DNA of 64,000 nt, taken from the NCBI GenBank assembly GCA_008692225.1, contig VICG01000012.1:1612001-1676000 (forward strand), read 5' to 3'. This DNA comes from Monilinia fructicola (taxonomy: Eukaryota; Ascomycota; Leotiomycetes; Helotiales; Sclerotiniaceae). Below the pieces are notes generated by a model, which searched no databases, was not told the DNA's origin, and saw nothing but the letters and a program-made list of their open reading frames with translations. A program made the translations under genes and the position numbers. Positions within the stretch are counted from its first letter, which is position 1. The number at the start of each line of letters is the position of its first letter. This document shows, piece by piece, positions 50,868 through 62,705 of the stretch.

Positions 50868-51120
50868 TATTTTAAATTTCCTACATGAAAGAGCGTCCTA
50901 TCAATAAAAACACACATATATATGTGATCGTTCAAATTCACCAGGGGATTTATGAGGCAGCTTGCAATTGGGACATCAAAAAAGTTAGATCCGGTGTTTT
51001 CCCGAACAAGGCCGAGCCTTGCCAAAAAAAAAGTTTCGATGCGATTTTCTACTTGTTTGCAACAACAGATGAACAAACCCTCCACAAATCTCTCTAGAAA
51101 CAGAATCATACGGATTAGCC
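50868..51120. promoter_or_regulatory. Bidirectional promoter of grc3 and rpa34
   Basis: 253 bp between the two ATG codons. It contains A-rich tracts (nine A near 51022-51030, six A near 50981-50986) and a TATATATA-like stretch around 50917-50924. The pairing of two ribosome-biogenesis genes suggests shared control; no binding site is certain. Confidence 0.5.
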
Positions 51121-52784
51121 ATGGGTTCAGCAAAAAACACTCCTCGTGAGGAAAAGAAAAAGGCAAAATCCTCCTCTAAATCCTCTTCAAAACCTACAAC
51201 CAAAACTCAAGTCGCCAAATCACCGCAAACTTTCAAGAGCACAGAATTCATTGCAGAAAGCGATAATGAGAAAGATGAGCCAATAGAAACCAATTCGAGT
51301 TCCGATAGCGACAATGATTCTCTGCCATCGAATCCCGCCGTGAAATCTCCACCCAAGTCCAAGTCCAAGCCCAATGGCAAGCTCGCAGAAAGTAGTGATA
51401 GTTCCGAGGCTGAGAGCGGCGAAGAGAGTGAAAGTGGAAGTAGCAGTGGTGAAGAAGAGGAAGAAGAATCAGATGCCGAAAGCGAATCGAATACGAATGG
51501 AAACAAATCTGCCATACCTCCGCCGTCCAAGTAAGTTTCTCCAAGCAAGCTAGATGTTGAAATTCGTTTGCTGATATCAGATCAGGAAAGATGCCAGAAC
51601 CGTATCTTTAAAAGTTGCGCCCTTCAAGCCCCCTCCCGGATTTGAGAAGAATTCTTCCAAGAACTCAAGTAAAGCATCGCAATTATTTAACAAGTCTAAT
51701 TTGGAGGGCAAAGAGATTTGGTATATCACAGCACCTGCATCGGTGCCTATTGCTTCTGTGAAGGAGATTTCGCTACAAGATGCAAAACTGGGCAAGGCAG
51801 TATTTTCGCAGGACGGCAATGATTATGGTTTTGTCCACGATCCACTTGATGATATGACATACACCAAGATTTTGTTACCAAGCAACTCCAAAGATGGCTA
51901 TTCTATTGGTAAAATTTCCACTACAGCCAATTCTTGCCAAAAATACTGACTGATCTGTCATTTTAGAGAAGAAGCCCGTCAATCAAATCTATCATATGCA
52001 ACAAGTCGTCAACCTTTCCAAAACCAATTCCAGTCAGGCTACAGTGCCTGCAAAAAGACCTGTCCGCCAACAGCCTAAAGGTCTCAAGGCGCGATACCAA
52101 CCAATTGGATTTGCAAGCGCACCTGGTATCATTGGATCCGATGATGAGAGTGATTCAGAAGAACGCGCTCCAAAGTTCCAGAAAATCGCAATGTCAGAAG
52201 ATGAAAATTCAGACGTAGAGATGGAAGATGCACCACCAGCCGCAACCCCAGCAAAGAAATCAAAGTCCGATAAGTCGAAGAAGACCCAAAAGGACTCTGA
52301 AGAGGGAGCGGATCGATCATCGAAAAAGAAGCACAAGGAATCTGGAGATAAGAAGAAGAAACACAAGAGTTCGTTTACACCAATCTCCCCGGGAACACAG
52401 GAACTGAAATTTTTGAAGAAACAGACAGTAACTGAGCTCGCGAAGCAGTCCATACCACTACGAATACGGACCAACTCGCCTTCAGATTTGGACCCCGAGA
52501 CAACAACTAATACTAGAGCTTCACAACTTTGTATACCCCCACCAAACAAGACATTGAATTCATCATCTAACTCAGATACAACTCTCTCAAATTCTCAACC
52601 TACGAAATTCAATTCAACTATGAAATCCCTATTCTCGGATCCCGAGAGTGCGAAAAAGAAAGCTACAGAAGTAGTCAGCACCGAGGGTCCAGGTGTGACG
52701 ACTAAGAATGAAGCGAGACGTGAGAAAAAGGCGCAAAAGGAGGCGAAGAGAAGACGTTTGGAGTCTCGGACTGATAATTTTTGA
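51121..52784 (+). CDS. rpa34: RNA polymerase I subunit RPA34 (A34.5-like)
   Basis: Pol I specific subunit that pairs with A49 in a TFIIF-like module promoting elongation and initiation in the nucleolus. Exons 51121-51530, 51586-51908 and 51967-52784, 516 residues. The N-terminus is Lys/Ser-rich then strongly acidic (SGEEEEEESDAESES). The family core follows: VAPFKPPPGFEKNSS, GKEIWYITAPASVPIASVKE, DGNDYGFVHDP, KKPVNQIYHMQQVVNL and KGLKARYQPIGFAS, which matches the dimerisation module of A34.5. A long Lys-rich disordered tail ends EARREKKAQKEAKRRRLESR. The acceptor of intron 1 is the second of two adjacent ATCAG copies (51581-51585). Longer than yeast A34.5 (233 aa), as usual in filamentous fungi because of the added low-complexity regions. 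Frames join without breaks. Confidence 0.88.
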
Positions 52785-53528
52785 TAGTTGAGACATTATG
52801 TACAAAAATGCGTGGATTCTCTAATGTAGAATTGTAGTGCTGGCATTCAACTCATTGATGAGGTAGGCCATATAAAATATACCATAAATGAACTCTTATC
52901 ATCATGCAAGTCACCCTACTGTAGCGTGAAACCCCCCTCCAGCTACCTACCTAGGTAGGTACTTACTGTAGTTCCATTCTTCAAGCGAGCCCCCTTTTGC
53001 AAGGAAACTAGATCTGTTTCTCTCTTCTTTTCTCTTCTCTTCCGTCTTTTACAATGGTCCAACATTCAATAATTGTTAGAACTGTGATAAGCATAGCTTT
53101 GAAGCAGCAGTCTTCGACAAGTTCGTAGACATATTCCAAATTCCCTTGGATACTAATACTGACCGTATAACTTGACATAAGGATTGACCTTGTGACTTTG
53201 CATTCATTCATATCTCAACCCAAAATTTAATATATTATCCCGTAGTTCTACCATCATTCACCCCCCGCACGAAATTTTTAATTGCGGGATATTGAATCTT
53301 TTAGCGAGTCAGGTCTACAACAATTGCGGGGTTTCATTGGTTAATATCCTCTCCGATGCCGCTAGCTTGTTTGGAGGGGCAACTCTTAGCTCGACCAAAT
53401 TTTTGTATACTTCTTTGTCTTACCTCTGCATCTTTGGATCTTTTTTAAAAACCCATCCTTCTCTTCCATACTTCAATCTACAAAACATTCACATCCTCTT
53501 TTGCAGTTCAAATAATCAGATTGCAGTC
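52785..53528. other. Intergenic region between rpa34 and shmt
   Basis: 744 bp. It holds the rpa34 3' end and the serine hydroxymethyltransferase promoter, with a palindromic CCTACCTAGGTAGG motif near 52946-52959. The C/T-rich sequence before 53528 is the likely leader. No gene seen. Confidence 0.6.
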
Positions 53529-55158
53529 ATGTCTTCCACATACGCCCTCCCAAAGTCCCATCAAGAGGTTTGTTGCAATACCAATTACCCCTCGACAGGA
53601 ATGGTTGAACTAGGTTTAAAGTACTGACTCACCATTTGTATAGATGTTGGAAAAGTCTCTGATCGAGACCGATCCTGAGATCGCTGAGATCATGGTAAGT
53701 GAATCTCACATATACATAATTCACTGTTTGTGCAATTTACTGACAAGAAACGCAGAATCTTGAGATCCAACGTCAGCGTGAATCGATCATCCTCATTGCC
53801 TCCGAGAATGTTACCTCCCGTGCCGTCTTCGATGCTTTGGGATCACCCATGTCAAACAAATACTCTGAGGGATACCCAGGTGCTAGATACTACGGTGGAA
53901 ACCAACACATCGACTCTATTGAGTTGACCTGCCAAGCTCGTGCTCTCAAGGCATTCAACTTGGACTCCGAGAAATGGGGTGTCAATGTTCAATGCTTGAG
54001 TGGTTCTCCAGCAAACCTCCAAGTCTACCAAGCTATTATGAGACCACATGACAGACTTATGGGTCTTGATCTCCCACACGGTGGTCACTTGTCTCACGGC
54101 TACCAAACTCCCCAGAGAAAGTGAGTTGCCAGATTGCTTGTTCTTCATAGTTTCATATTACTAACTACATATCAGGATCTCCGCAGTATCAACATACTTC
54201 GAGACCTTCCCATACCGTGTCAACTTGGAGACTGGTATCATTGATTATGACCAACTCGAGGCCAACGCCTTGATGTACAGACCAAAGGTTCTCGTTGCTG
54301 GAACTTCTGCTTACTGCCGTCTTATCGACTATGCCCGTATGCGCAAGATCGCTGATCTTGTCGGTGCTTACCTCGTCGTTGACATGGCTCACATCTCTGG
54401 TTTGATCGCCGCTGGTGTCATCCCCAGTCCTTTTGAGCACGCTGATATCGTTACCACCACTACCCATAAGTCCCTCCGTGGTCCTCGTGGTGCCATGATC
54501 TTCTTCCGCAAGGGTGTCCGCAAGACTGATGCCAAGACCGGAAAAGAGACTCTTTACGATCTCGAAGGCCCAATCAACTTCTCCGTTTTCCCAGGTCACC
54601 AAGGTGGACCACACAACCACACCATCACAGCTCTCGCTGTTGCCCTCAAGCAAGCCACAACCGATGACTTCAAAGAAGTATCAACAACAAGTTGTCGACA
54701 ACGCTAAGGCTCTCGAGACCGAGTTCAAGCAATTGGGCTACAAGCTCGTCGCTGATGGCACTGACTCCCACATGGTTCTCCTTGATCTCAGACCACAAGC
54801 ACTTGACGGTGCTCGTGTTGAGGCGGTCTTGGAGCAAATCAACATTGCTTGCAACAAGAACTCCATTCCAGGTGACAAGTCTGCTTTGACCCCTTGCGGT
54901 ATCCGTATTGGTACCCCCCCAGCCATGACTAGTCGTGGATTCGGTACCGAGGACTTCAAGAGAGTTGCGTCCTACATTGATCAGAGCATCAAGATCTGCA
55001 AGGAAGTCCAGGCTGCTTTGCCAATGAGCGACAACAAGCTCAAGGACTTCAAGGCCAAGGTCGCTGGCGGTGAAGTTGAGAAGATCAACGAATTGAGAAA
55101 GGAGATTGCTGCCTGGGCTAGCAGCTTCCCTCTCCCAGTTGAGGGCTGGAGAGAATAG
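53529..55158 (+). CDS. shm2: Cytosolic serine hydroxymethyltransferase (one-base frame break near 54675)
   Basis: PLP enzyme converting serine and tetrahydrofolate to glycine and 5,10-methylene-THF; no mitochondrial presequence, so the cytosolic form. Exons 53529-53567, 53644-53694, 53756-54120 and 54176-55158; about 478 residues after correction. Motifs: [77 protein letters not shown] (PLP-binding Lys at about residue 250), [11 protein letters not shown], and [14 protein letters not shown] near the C-terminus. The frame breaks between TDDFKE and [13 protein letters not shown]: 54671-54680 has one base too many. A 14-nt gap between a GT and AG there is too short for an intron. A true break would remove about 160 conserved residues, so assembly error is most likely. 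Symbol follows the yeast cytosolic gene. Confidence 0.93.
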
Positions 55159-55860
55159 ATGTTTGATTATTTGGCATTTGGTTCTGGTGTTTAGGGATTG
55201 GGTGTGGGAAAGAAAAGCAATTAGGATTCATCATTTGCAGGCGCTACTTCTTTTGACAGATTCAACGTCGTCATGATATACCAGGGAGTGGCAGGGGGTT
55301 CATGAGTAAAATTTAGAGGTCGAATTCAATAGACCATATGAAGATACCTAGGTAGAAAATCAACTGTTTCTACCGAAATTTTATGTCTAATATATCAAGG
55401 CAATTATGTGAATGTTTATCGGTGAGAAGCTGTACGGACAAAGTTTCCATTACTCCCGTGCTCCTTCTTTCTAGTCCAGCTAATCGCCGCTTAACACGTA
55501 TTAAGCTCAAACATAGCGGTCAGCTTTCACCTAGGCATAGCTAACTACAGTACGTTTTTTTCGATTCTCGGTTCTTGATCACAATCACATGGGACACTGT
55601 ATGTACATACTGTACATAACCCGTTTCGAACATCAGAAGCGAGGTCTTTCTCTTCTCCTCAAGTACTGCATATTCCATCCGAGGTTAAGCAAGGCAAAGC
55701 AAAGGGATACAAGGCAGGTCGTACTGTACGCACCTGAAGCCTGCAGCTCTTGATGCGGTTGGTGCCGGATCGATCCACACCCATGCTTGGTCTAACCTGT
55801 GGTCGGCGGTTTGAAATATTGTGAGGTAGGTTGGTTGGTAGGAGAGCTGGTAAGCTTTCC

Positions 55861-55883
55861 GTGTGTGTGTGTGTGTGTGTGTG
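55861..55883 (+). repeat. (GT)n microsatellite
   Basis: Eleven uninterrupted GT units followed by GCGCGCC. It is a simple sequence likely to be polymorphic between isolates. Confidence 0.95.
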
Positions 55884-55952
55884 CGCGCCAAATGTGATAG
55901 ATGTGTTTGAGTCGTACAGTGGCTGGAGCTTTGCTTATATCAGGTTTCTCGG

Positions 55953-56040
55953 GAGGGGAGGGGAGTGTTTTGATGGGGAGGGGGGAGGTGTGGGTTTGAG
56001 GTGTTTGGGTTATTGGGGGTTGGGGGGGGGTGTGGGTAGG
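55953..56040 (+). repeat. G-rich tract with quadruplex potential
   Basis: At least six separate runs of three or more G within about 90 bases, including GGGAGGGGAGGGG and a final nine-base G run. The spacing meets the usual G-quadruplex pattern on the plus strand. Structure is inferred, not shown. Confidence 0.6.
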
Positions 56041-56380
56041 TAGGTATGTAGGTAATGGATATATATATCTATATTTATATTTGTATATAGCATAGGGATC
56101 AGTATCTTTATCTTTCTTTATCTTTATCTTAGATGTGTCACATCATGTGAGTGTGTGTATGTGTGTACGCGGATGGATGCATGTGGCGGTAATCTATTTG
56201 ATCTGTTTGATTATCTGGGTGGGTAGCAGGTACTGTACGAATTCGGATCGGATTGTGCCCCTTGTCTCATCTTGCCTGCCTTGCCTTGCCTTGGAAATGT
56301 GAGACTTTTGGATTGGGAGAGGGGATAATCGTCAATCACCTGGACAAGCAAGGTGGAGTAGATTATAATATTTAGGTGGT

Positions 56381-56400
56381 GGTAGGTAGGTAGGTAGGTA
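56381..56400 (+). repeat. (GGTA)5 microsatellite
   Basis: Five perfect GGTA units lie about 40 bp before the left terminal repeat of the AT-rich element. Confidence 0.95.
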
Positions 56401-56442
56401 GGGAGGTAGTTGGGACTCTCAGATGCCTCTTGATACTCTTTA

Positions 56443-57575
56443 CTTGGTGTTGTTTTTGGTCAATGCCAGGGAGGGTAAAAATTAACCGAAAACCGAAATA
56501 TGGTCTTTTGTATATTGAATATTTAAAAAATAATAATAAATCAACGAATCCATTAAATATGATAAACAATACTTTAAATTATTATAAAATTTAAAAATAA
56601 ATATCAAGCGTATTAAAACTCTTAAATATTAAAGCTTTTTAATATATTATAAAGAATTTAAAAAGGATATAATTTTATTTTATTTAATATTACTTACATT
56701 TTAAACTCTAATAAATTAGGTTTAAATATTAATTATAAAAAGTTAAAAGTTCTACTAAATAAAGTATTTAGTTCTATATTCTATACTAATTTTATTTTAG
56801 TTTTATTTATTAATATTCAATTTATAAAAGTTTTATAAATAAAAATAAAAAAGTATAAATAATTTTTATTAAATATAATTATAAAAGTATTATATAATCT
56901 ATTAATTTAAGTAAAAATTATTAATATAATTAGCTTCTTAATAAAATATCTTATAATTTATAGTTTGAATAAGATATACTATAATATAAATCTATAATAA
57001 TTTAAATAATAAAATATTTACTATTTAAAAGATTATAAATTTAAATTTTCGCGTATATATTAATATGTATATAAAATAAAAGAAGAAATGTTATTTTTAT
57101 TAGAAATTATATATATCTATAATTTTTATCTAAGTTTTTAGATTATATATCACTTTCTATTATTATATTTAATAAAAGTTATTTATATTATTATCCTTTT
57201 ATTTTAAAAATCTCTTATAAATCGAATACTAATAATATATAAATACATTAAAATTAATATACAATATAAAATTCAATTTTTCATTTATATAACTTTTTAT
57301 TTCCTTATAATTATTATTAAATTCGATTTATATAAAGTTAAAATATAGATATTAAAAATAAATATATTTTTTAAACTTTGATTTTTAAATATAAAAATTT
57401 TGATTTTCAAAAGTTTTAAAAGTAACAAACGTTTATCTTTTAACTTGTTAATATTTCAAAGCATTACTTATAATTTTTCATAGATTCGTTAATTTATTAT
57501 CATTTTTTAAGGATCTAATATAGATTTCGTTTTCGGTTGATTTTTAGCCCGGCATTGACCAAAAACAACACCCAG
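56443..57575. mobile_element. Degenerate TIR element (Tc1/mariner-pogo-like), extremely AT-rich, probably RIP-mutated
   Basis: A 1133-bp block of very high A+T content with sharp edges. Both ends carry an inverted repeat: left starts CTTGGTGTTGTTTTTGGTC (continuing AATGCC) and the right end is its reverse complement, 24 of 25 positions matching; a second inner pair (AACCGAAAACCGAAA / reverse at about 57522-57541) extends the similarity. Each end is directly flanked by TA (56441-56442 and 57576-57577), the target duplication of the Tc1/mariner superfamily. No open frame survives; the interior is rich in TA and nearly lacks C and G, as expected of repeat-induced point mutation. Whether it was autonomous, or a MITE, cannot be told. 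The ends are much less eroded than the interior. Confidence 0.82.
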
Positions 57576-57890
57576 TATTATTTCATTTCATTCTGGGTTT
57601 GATTGACGATTAGATGATCTTTTTAAGCTCATTAGATAGATGGATGGATAGATAGATGGATAGAAAGTAGATACCTGCCTTTTCATGTGTTCCTACCTAC
57701 TTAACTGACTGACTGTACGTAGCTACCTAGTATCCACGTAGCTTCCACGCAAATACCTACGGTAAATTACTACTTCTGTTACCATTAGAACTACCACCTA
57801 CCTACTTGTAGGTACTCACACACTCTGTACTCTTCAATGTTTCTACTTCGGATTCGATGATCAAATCCATTAGTCCCAATGCATCTCTCT

Positions 57891-57920
57891 TCTCTCGCCC
57901 TCTCTCGCCCTCTCTCGCCC
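57891..57920 (+). repeat. Three tandem copies of a 10-bp unit
   Basis: TCTCTCGCCC repeated three times head to tail, about 450 bp upstream of the pep4 start. The meaning is unknown. Confidence 0.9.
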
Positions 57921-58206
57921 TCCCGAGGTCCACCAAGTCTGTCTCTCTCTCATGCTTGATACGATCTGGTTCCATTAAAATGTCGGGGTATCGGGATCTA
58001 TCTTGTGTACCTTTCCCCAAGTGAACCCATGATCAGCTGTGATTGGTTGGGTGTCACTTTTAGTGGGTCTGAATGTGGAGACGTCTGTAATAGGTGATCG
58101 CTATCGTCATTCTATTCGTCCTTAGCGTTATTTTATTATTCACCTGGATCCTGCCGTGCTGAGCTATGATCCATCTCATCCATTCAGCCATCTTCCTTTC
58201 TCTTAT

Positions 58207-58248
58207 CAACAATCAACAATCAACAATCAATCAATCAATCAATCAATC
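58207..58248 (+). repeat. CAATCA-type repeat in the pep4 leader
   Basis: Three ACAATCA units run into several ATCA units, 120-160 bp before the ATG. This produces an A/C/T leader without G, resembling the CAA leader near 42860. Confidence 0.85.
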
Positions 58249-58370
58249 TCTTCTTCATTATCCAACTTTGAATTTCATCACAGAATCCCTTTCCTCTTCT
58301 ACATCATCAATCAATCTTTCATCAGTAGAATACATCAAATACACATACACATACGAATCAACTCTACATC

Positions 58371-59681
<1,311 letters not shown>

Positions 59682-60700
59682 ATGCTTTCTCATCGAGAAG
59701 AGTGCCAAATTGCAATAAATTGGATACGTCCAAGTATCTCAAGGTTGGGGAATCGGAGATGGGAGTTTCCTTCTGGTCTGTAGCATAGGATGGTCTCATT
59801 TCTAATAATAACTATGCATGGTTGTCTATTGGGGAAGGGGGGGTCACATTTTCCTTGGTCAGAATGCCTATGATTGATCATTGATCATTGATCATTGATC
59901 AATATCAAATTATTTTCCTTGATGTCTACATACCTATTAGTGCGATACAGAATACAAGTACCGATGAATAACAATTGTTTGTTGCCACTGTCATGCTTCG
60001 ATTGGAAATAAACGTAAGGCTTGTTAACACTGACTTTACATATTACATTCTCTCCCAGAAGCACAATACTCCTTGACCCATCCAAGTACTAGTACTGAAG
60101 GCCCTTTTTTTCTTTGATCTTGAATTAAAACCGAATCTCACTTACTTACACTTACCTCGGATGTGATATCATATAAAAAGTGTACAGTAGTTTGTAGAAT
60201 CGTATCGTAACCTGATCCGAGTTTCTCCAGATTCTACCTCCTTGATACCTATTTTTTCAATCTCTCGCCATCTTGGAATTGATAGCAGCTTTCTGGCTTC
60301 TGGCTCTGTTACTCTTTTGTCTTGCATCTGTTTGTTTCGTGGGGGAGGGAAGGAGGGATATGCTCGTGGGAGAAGTTGGGATATTATGCTAGAAGTGTTG
60401 GTTGTGAATAGAGGTAGTCAAATCAATAAGTCTGTTTGGCCTGAGAGAGAAGGGTGTCTGCGCATGCACAGCATTGAATTCCTGGCCTCATCGCATTGCA
60501 CATTCATATCTTCAATTGTTAGATGTCAAAGTTGTTACCACGCCATCTGTTAGCCACATCATCATGTCGGGTTCCGATGGGGGCGAATGCTATGATGTAG
60601 CCTATGATTGATTACATAAGCGAGAACGCTAGCCATCATGTTGCAGTGGGCAGTCGATAATTTTGAAAGTTGCCATAGTTTTGTTTCGCCGACGCCAAAT
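59682..60700. other. Intergenic region between pep4 and prefoldin 3
   Basis: 1.0 kb with the pep4 3' end, the ATTGATC repeat and the prefoldin promoter. The frame 60242-60553 (+) has no recognisable content. Confidence 0.6.
59873..59900 (+). repeat. Four tandem ATTGATC units (palindromic TGATCA)
   Basis: Four perfect 7-bp units about 190 bp after the pep4 stop. Each junction forms the palindrome TGATCA, so the tract is partly self-complementary. Confidence 0.9.
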
Positions 60701-61675
60701 ATGGCGGACACAGAGATCAAGTATGTTTGTTGTGAATCCCAGAGCATGGAGCAGGCCGCTCTACAGTCCGCAGGAAATTAACATGCGAAGCAGGAAAAGA
60801 TGCAGCCCGCACCAACGAGCGAGGGATCCCCTATGCGCCGTTTGTGGATCGCGTCGAGGATTATGTTACGTCGCGCGCGGATGTCGAGCCCACGCTGAAG
60901 AGGTTCCAGGAGATGATTTCGTATGTTGGGCCTTGACGATGCAGAGGTGTTGGGGTGTGGGAAGGGGGGCATGTGCGAATGTCGGCTCATTTTTGGACCT
61001 TAGGAAATATCAGTTCATGGAGGTTAATCAGCAAAAGAGGATTGCGGGGTTCAAGATCAACATTCCGGATATTCAGAAGACACTCGACACTGTGAGGTTT
61101 TTGAAGACGAGAAAGGTATGTTGGATGTGGGGGGGGGGGGGCGGAGGAGGGAGCACGAGAGGCTGGAACTGACTTGTTGTTGCAGGAGGGCTCGGATCCT
61201 ATACAGGCTACATTTGAGTTGAATGATACTTTGTATGCCAAAGCCAATATCCCCGCTACGCAAGAAGTTTATCTATGGTTGGGGGTATGTTTACCCTCCA
61301 GAACTGAGTGCTCTGATTTCGCACTGACATAGCGGATTAGGCCAACGTCATGTTGTCATACCCCATCGACGAGGCAGAAGAACTCCTTTCCAAACGACTT
61401 GCAGTAGCCAAACAAAGCTTCGCCAATTGTGAGGAGGATCTCGATTTCTTGAGAGAACAGATTACAGTACGTTCAAATGCATTCACTCACGGACCACAGC
61501 CCAGCCGGGAAAGAGGCAGGTAGAGATTAGATTAAGCTGACGAAACTTTTAATAGACTATGGAGGTGGCTACGGCTAGGGTATACAATTGGGATGTTACG
61601 ATGAAACGAAAGGAAAAGAATGAACAAGAGGCTAGTGAAGAAAAGGATGGAAAGACTGGTAGTTCTAATGGATAA
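60701..61675 (+). CDS. pac10: Prefoldin subunit 3 (Pac10/VBP1)
   Basis: Alpha-type subunit of the hexameric prefoldin co-chaperone that delivers nascent actin and tubulin to the CCT chaperonin. Six exons: 60701-60720, 60774-60920, 61004-61115, 61186-61284, 61341-61466 and 61556-61675; 207 residues, close to the family norm. After the tiny first exon (MADTEIK) come RGIPYAPFVDRVEDYV, a coiled-coil helix with EMISKYQFMEVNQQKRIAGF, IPDIQKTLDTVRFL, the beta-hairpin core FELNDTLYAKANIP and VYLWLGANVMLSYPIDEAEE, then a second helix (SFANCEEDLDFLREQITTME). The short acidic tail ends GSSNG. All junctions are in frame; the exon 2 acceptor at 60773 is chosen because neighbouring AGs give wrong frames. 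Intron 3 contains a 13-G run just after its donor. Confidence 0.92.
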
Positions 61676-62705
61676 AATATATGAGATCTGGGAGAAAAGA
61701 AATAAAATAAAAATCTAAAAGTTTTTGGGACATGAATCAATGCAGCGGAATCTTCCTCATGATATTCAGGAGAAGTCACGTATGTACTCTGTAGTATCCT
61801 GCAAAATAGAAGGAAACGAACGAAAGATCTTCAAGATCTGATACAGTATGAAGGATGTGAAACTCTCTTGTGATCTGATTTGTCTACTTTTATTGGATCA
61901 ATATAAATAAATATACATACTAGTACTTGTATAAACATACTTACCTACCTGGTACCTACCTAGTACCTACCTAGTACTCAAGTTTGCTGGTTCCCTATAA
62001 AAAAGTGTTTGGTACAATCTATTTGTACGTACCGACAGGAGCTAATCCTTGATTCCCCTACATTGAACGAATGGATATCTTGATTCCCTTCTCCAAGAGA
62101 CACGTCCTCGTATAGGTAATAATATCTCTGGTATGGATTTGACCAGATTCCAATCTTGCATCTTGCCCTCGACGCCCTCGACAGTGACCTTTATCCGCTC
62201 TCGATTCTCGATTCTCAACAGAGAGTTTGGATATCAACGTCGAAAGGGGGATCCCTCTCATCCACCAAACAAGCTTGGAAGGACCGTCGATTGATGATTG
62301 ATCCAATTAATATGGAATCCCTAACACATTCAGGGGATTTCTTGACTAAACTCGCTTACAAGGATAATTCCACACCGTCATAGCAGACGTACGTAGAAGA
62401 AGCAGCTTGCATTGATTGGATTGGCGGGTGGGCAGTAAAGTAAAGTGAAGTGAAGCTAGTGCCCCTCTTGGATTTTAGTTCTAGCTTGGGCCAATGGAAT
62501 GACTACTCGTTCGTCCCTGTTACTGTTACGGTATATCTATCTCTCCTCTGTGCGCACCTTCACCCCTTCACCCTCCCCTTCCCCTTCCACTTCACACTTA
62601 GTATCCATACAACTCTTCTTTCTCTCTTTCTCTCTTTCCCACCGTACCACCCACCGACGACGACCAGTACTTTTGTGAGCAATCAAATCATCTCGTTTCT
62701 TCAAC
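61676..62705. other. Intergenic region between prefoldin 3 and SEC14
   Basis: 1.0 kb. It has CCTACCTAGTA-type repeats at 61940-61980 and a C/T-rich leader (62535-62700) with TTTCTCTC units before the sec14 ATG. Open frames 62156-62383 (+) and 62058-62306 (-) are not convincing. Confidence 0.6.

Larger units (their letters stand above)
55159..56442. other. Intergenic region with dense simple repeats downstream of shm2
   Basis: 1.3 kb. It holds the shm2 3' end, a (GT)11 run at 55861-55883, a strongly G-rich stretch at about 55953-56040 and a (GGTA)5 run at 56381-56400. An open frame 55831-56043 (+) merely translates the repeats. No gene is supported. Confidence 0.6.
57576..58370. other. Promoter region of the vacuolar protease gene
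   Basis: Between the transposon relic and the pep4 ATG. It contains GATG/GATA short repeats (57637-57668), three tandem 10-bp TCTCTCGCCC units (57891-57920), several CCTACCTA/GTAGGTA motifs, and an ACAATCA/ATCA repeat at 58207-58248 in the likely 5' UTR. Confidence 0.6.

Noticed and set aside
54676..54692. GT...AG pair at the SHMT break as a mini-intron
   Set aside because: Only about 14 nt, far below any spliceable length.
55831..56043. Frame encoding a Val/Cys and Gly-rich peptide over the GT repeat
   Set aside because: Pure translation of simple repeats.
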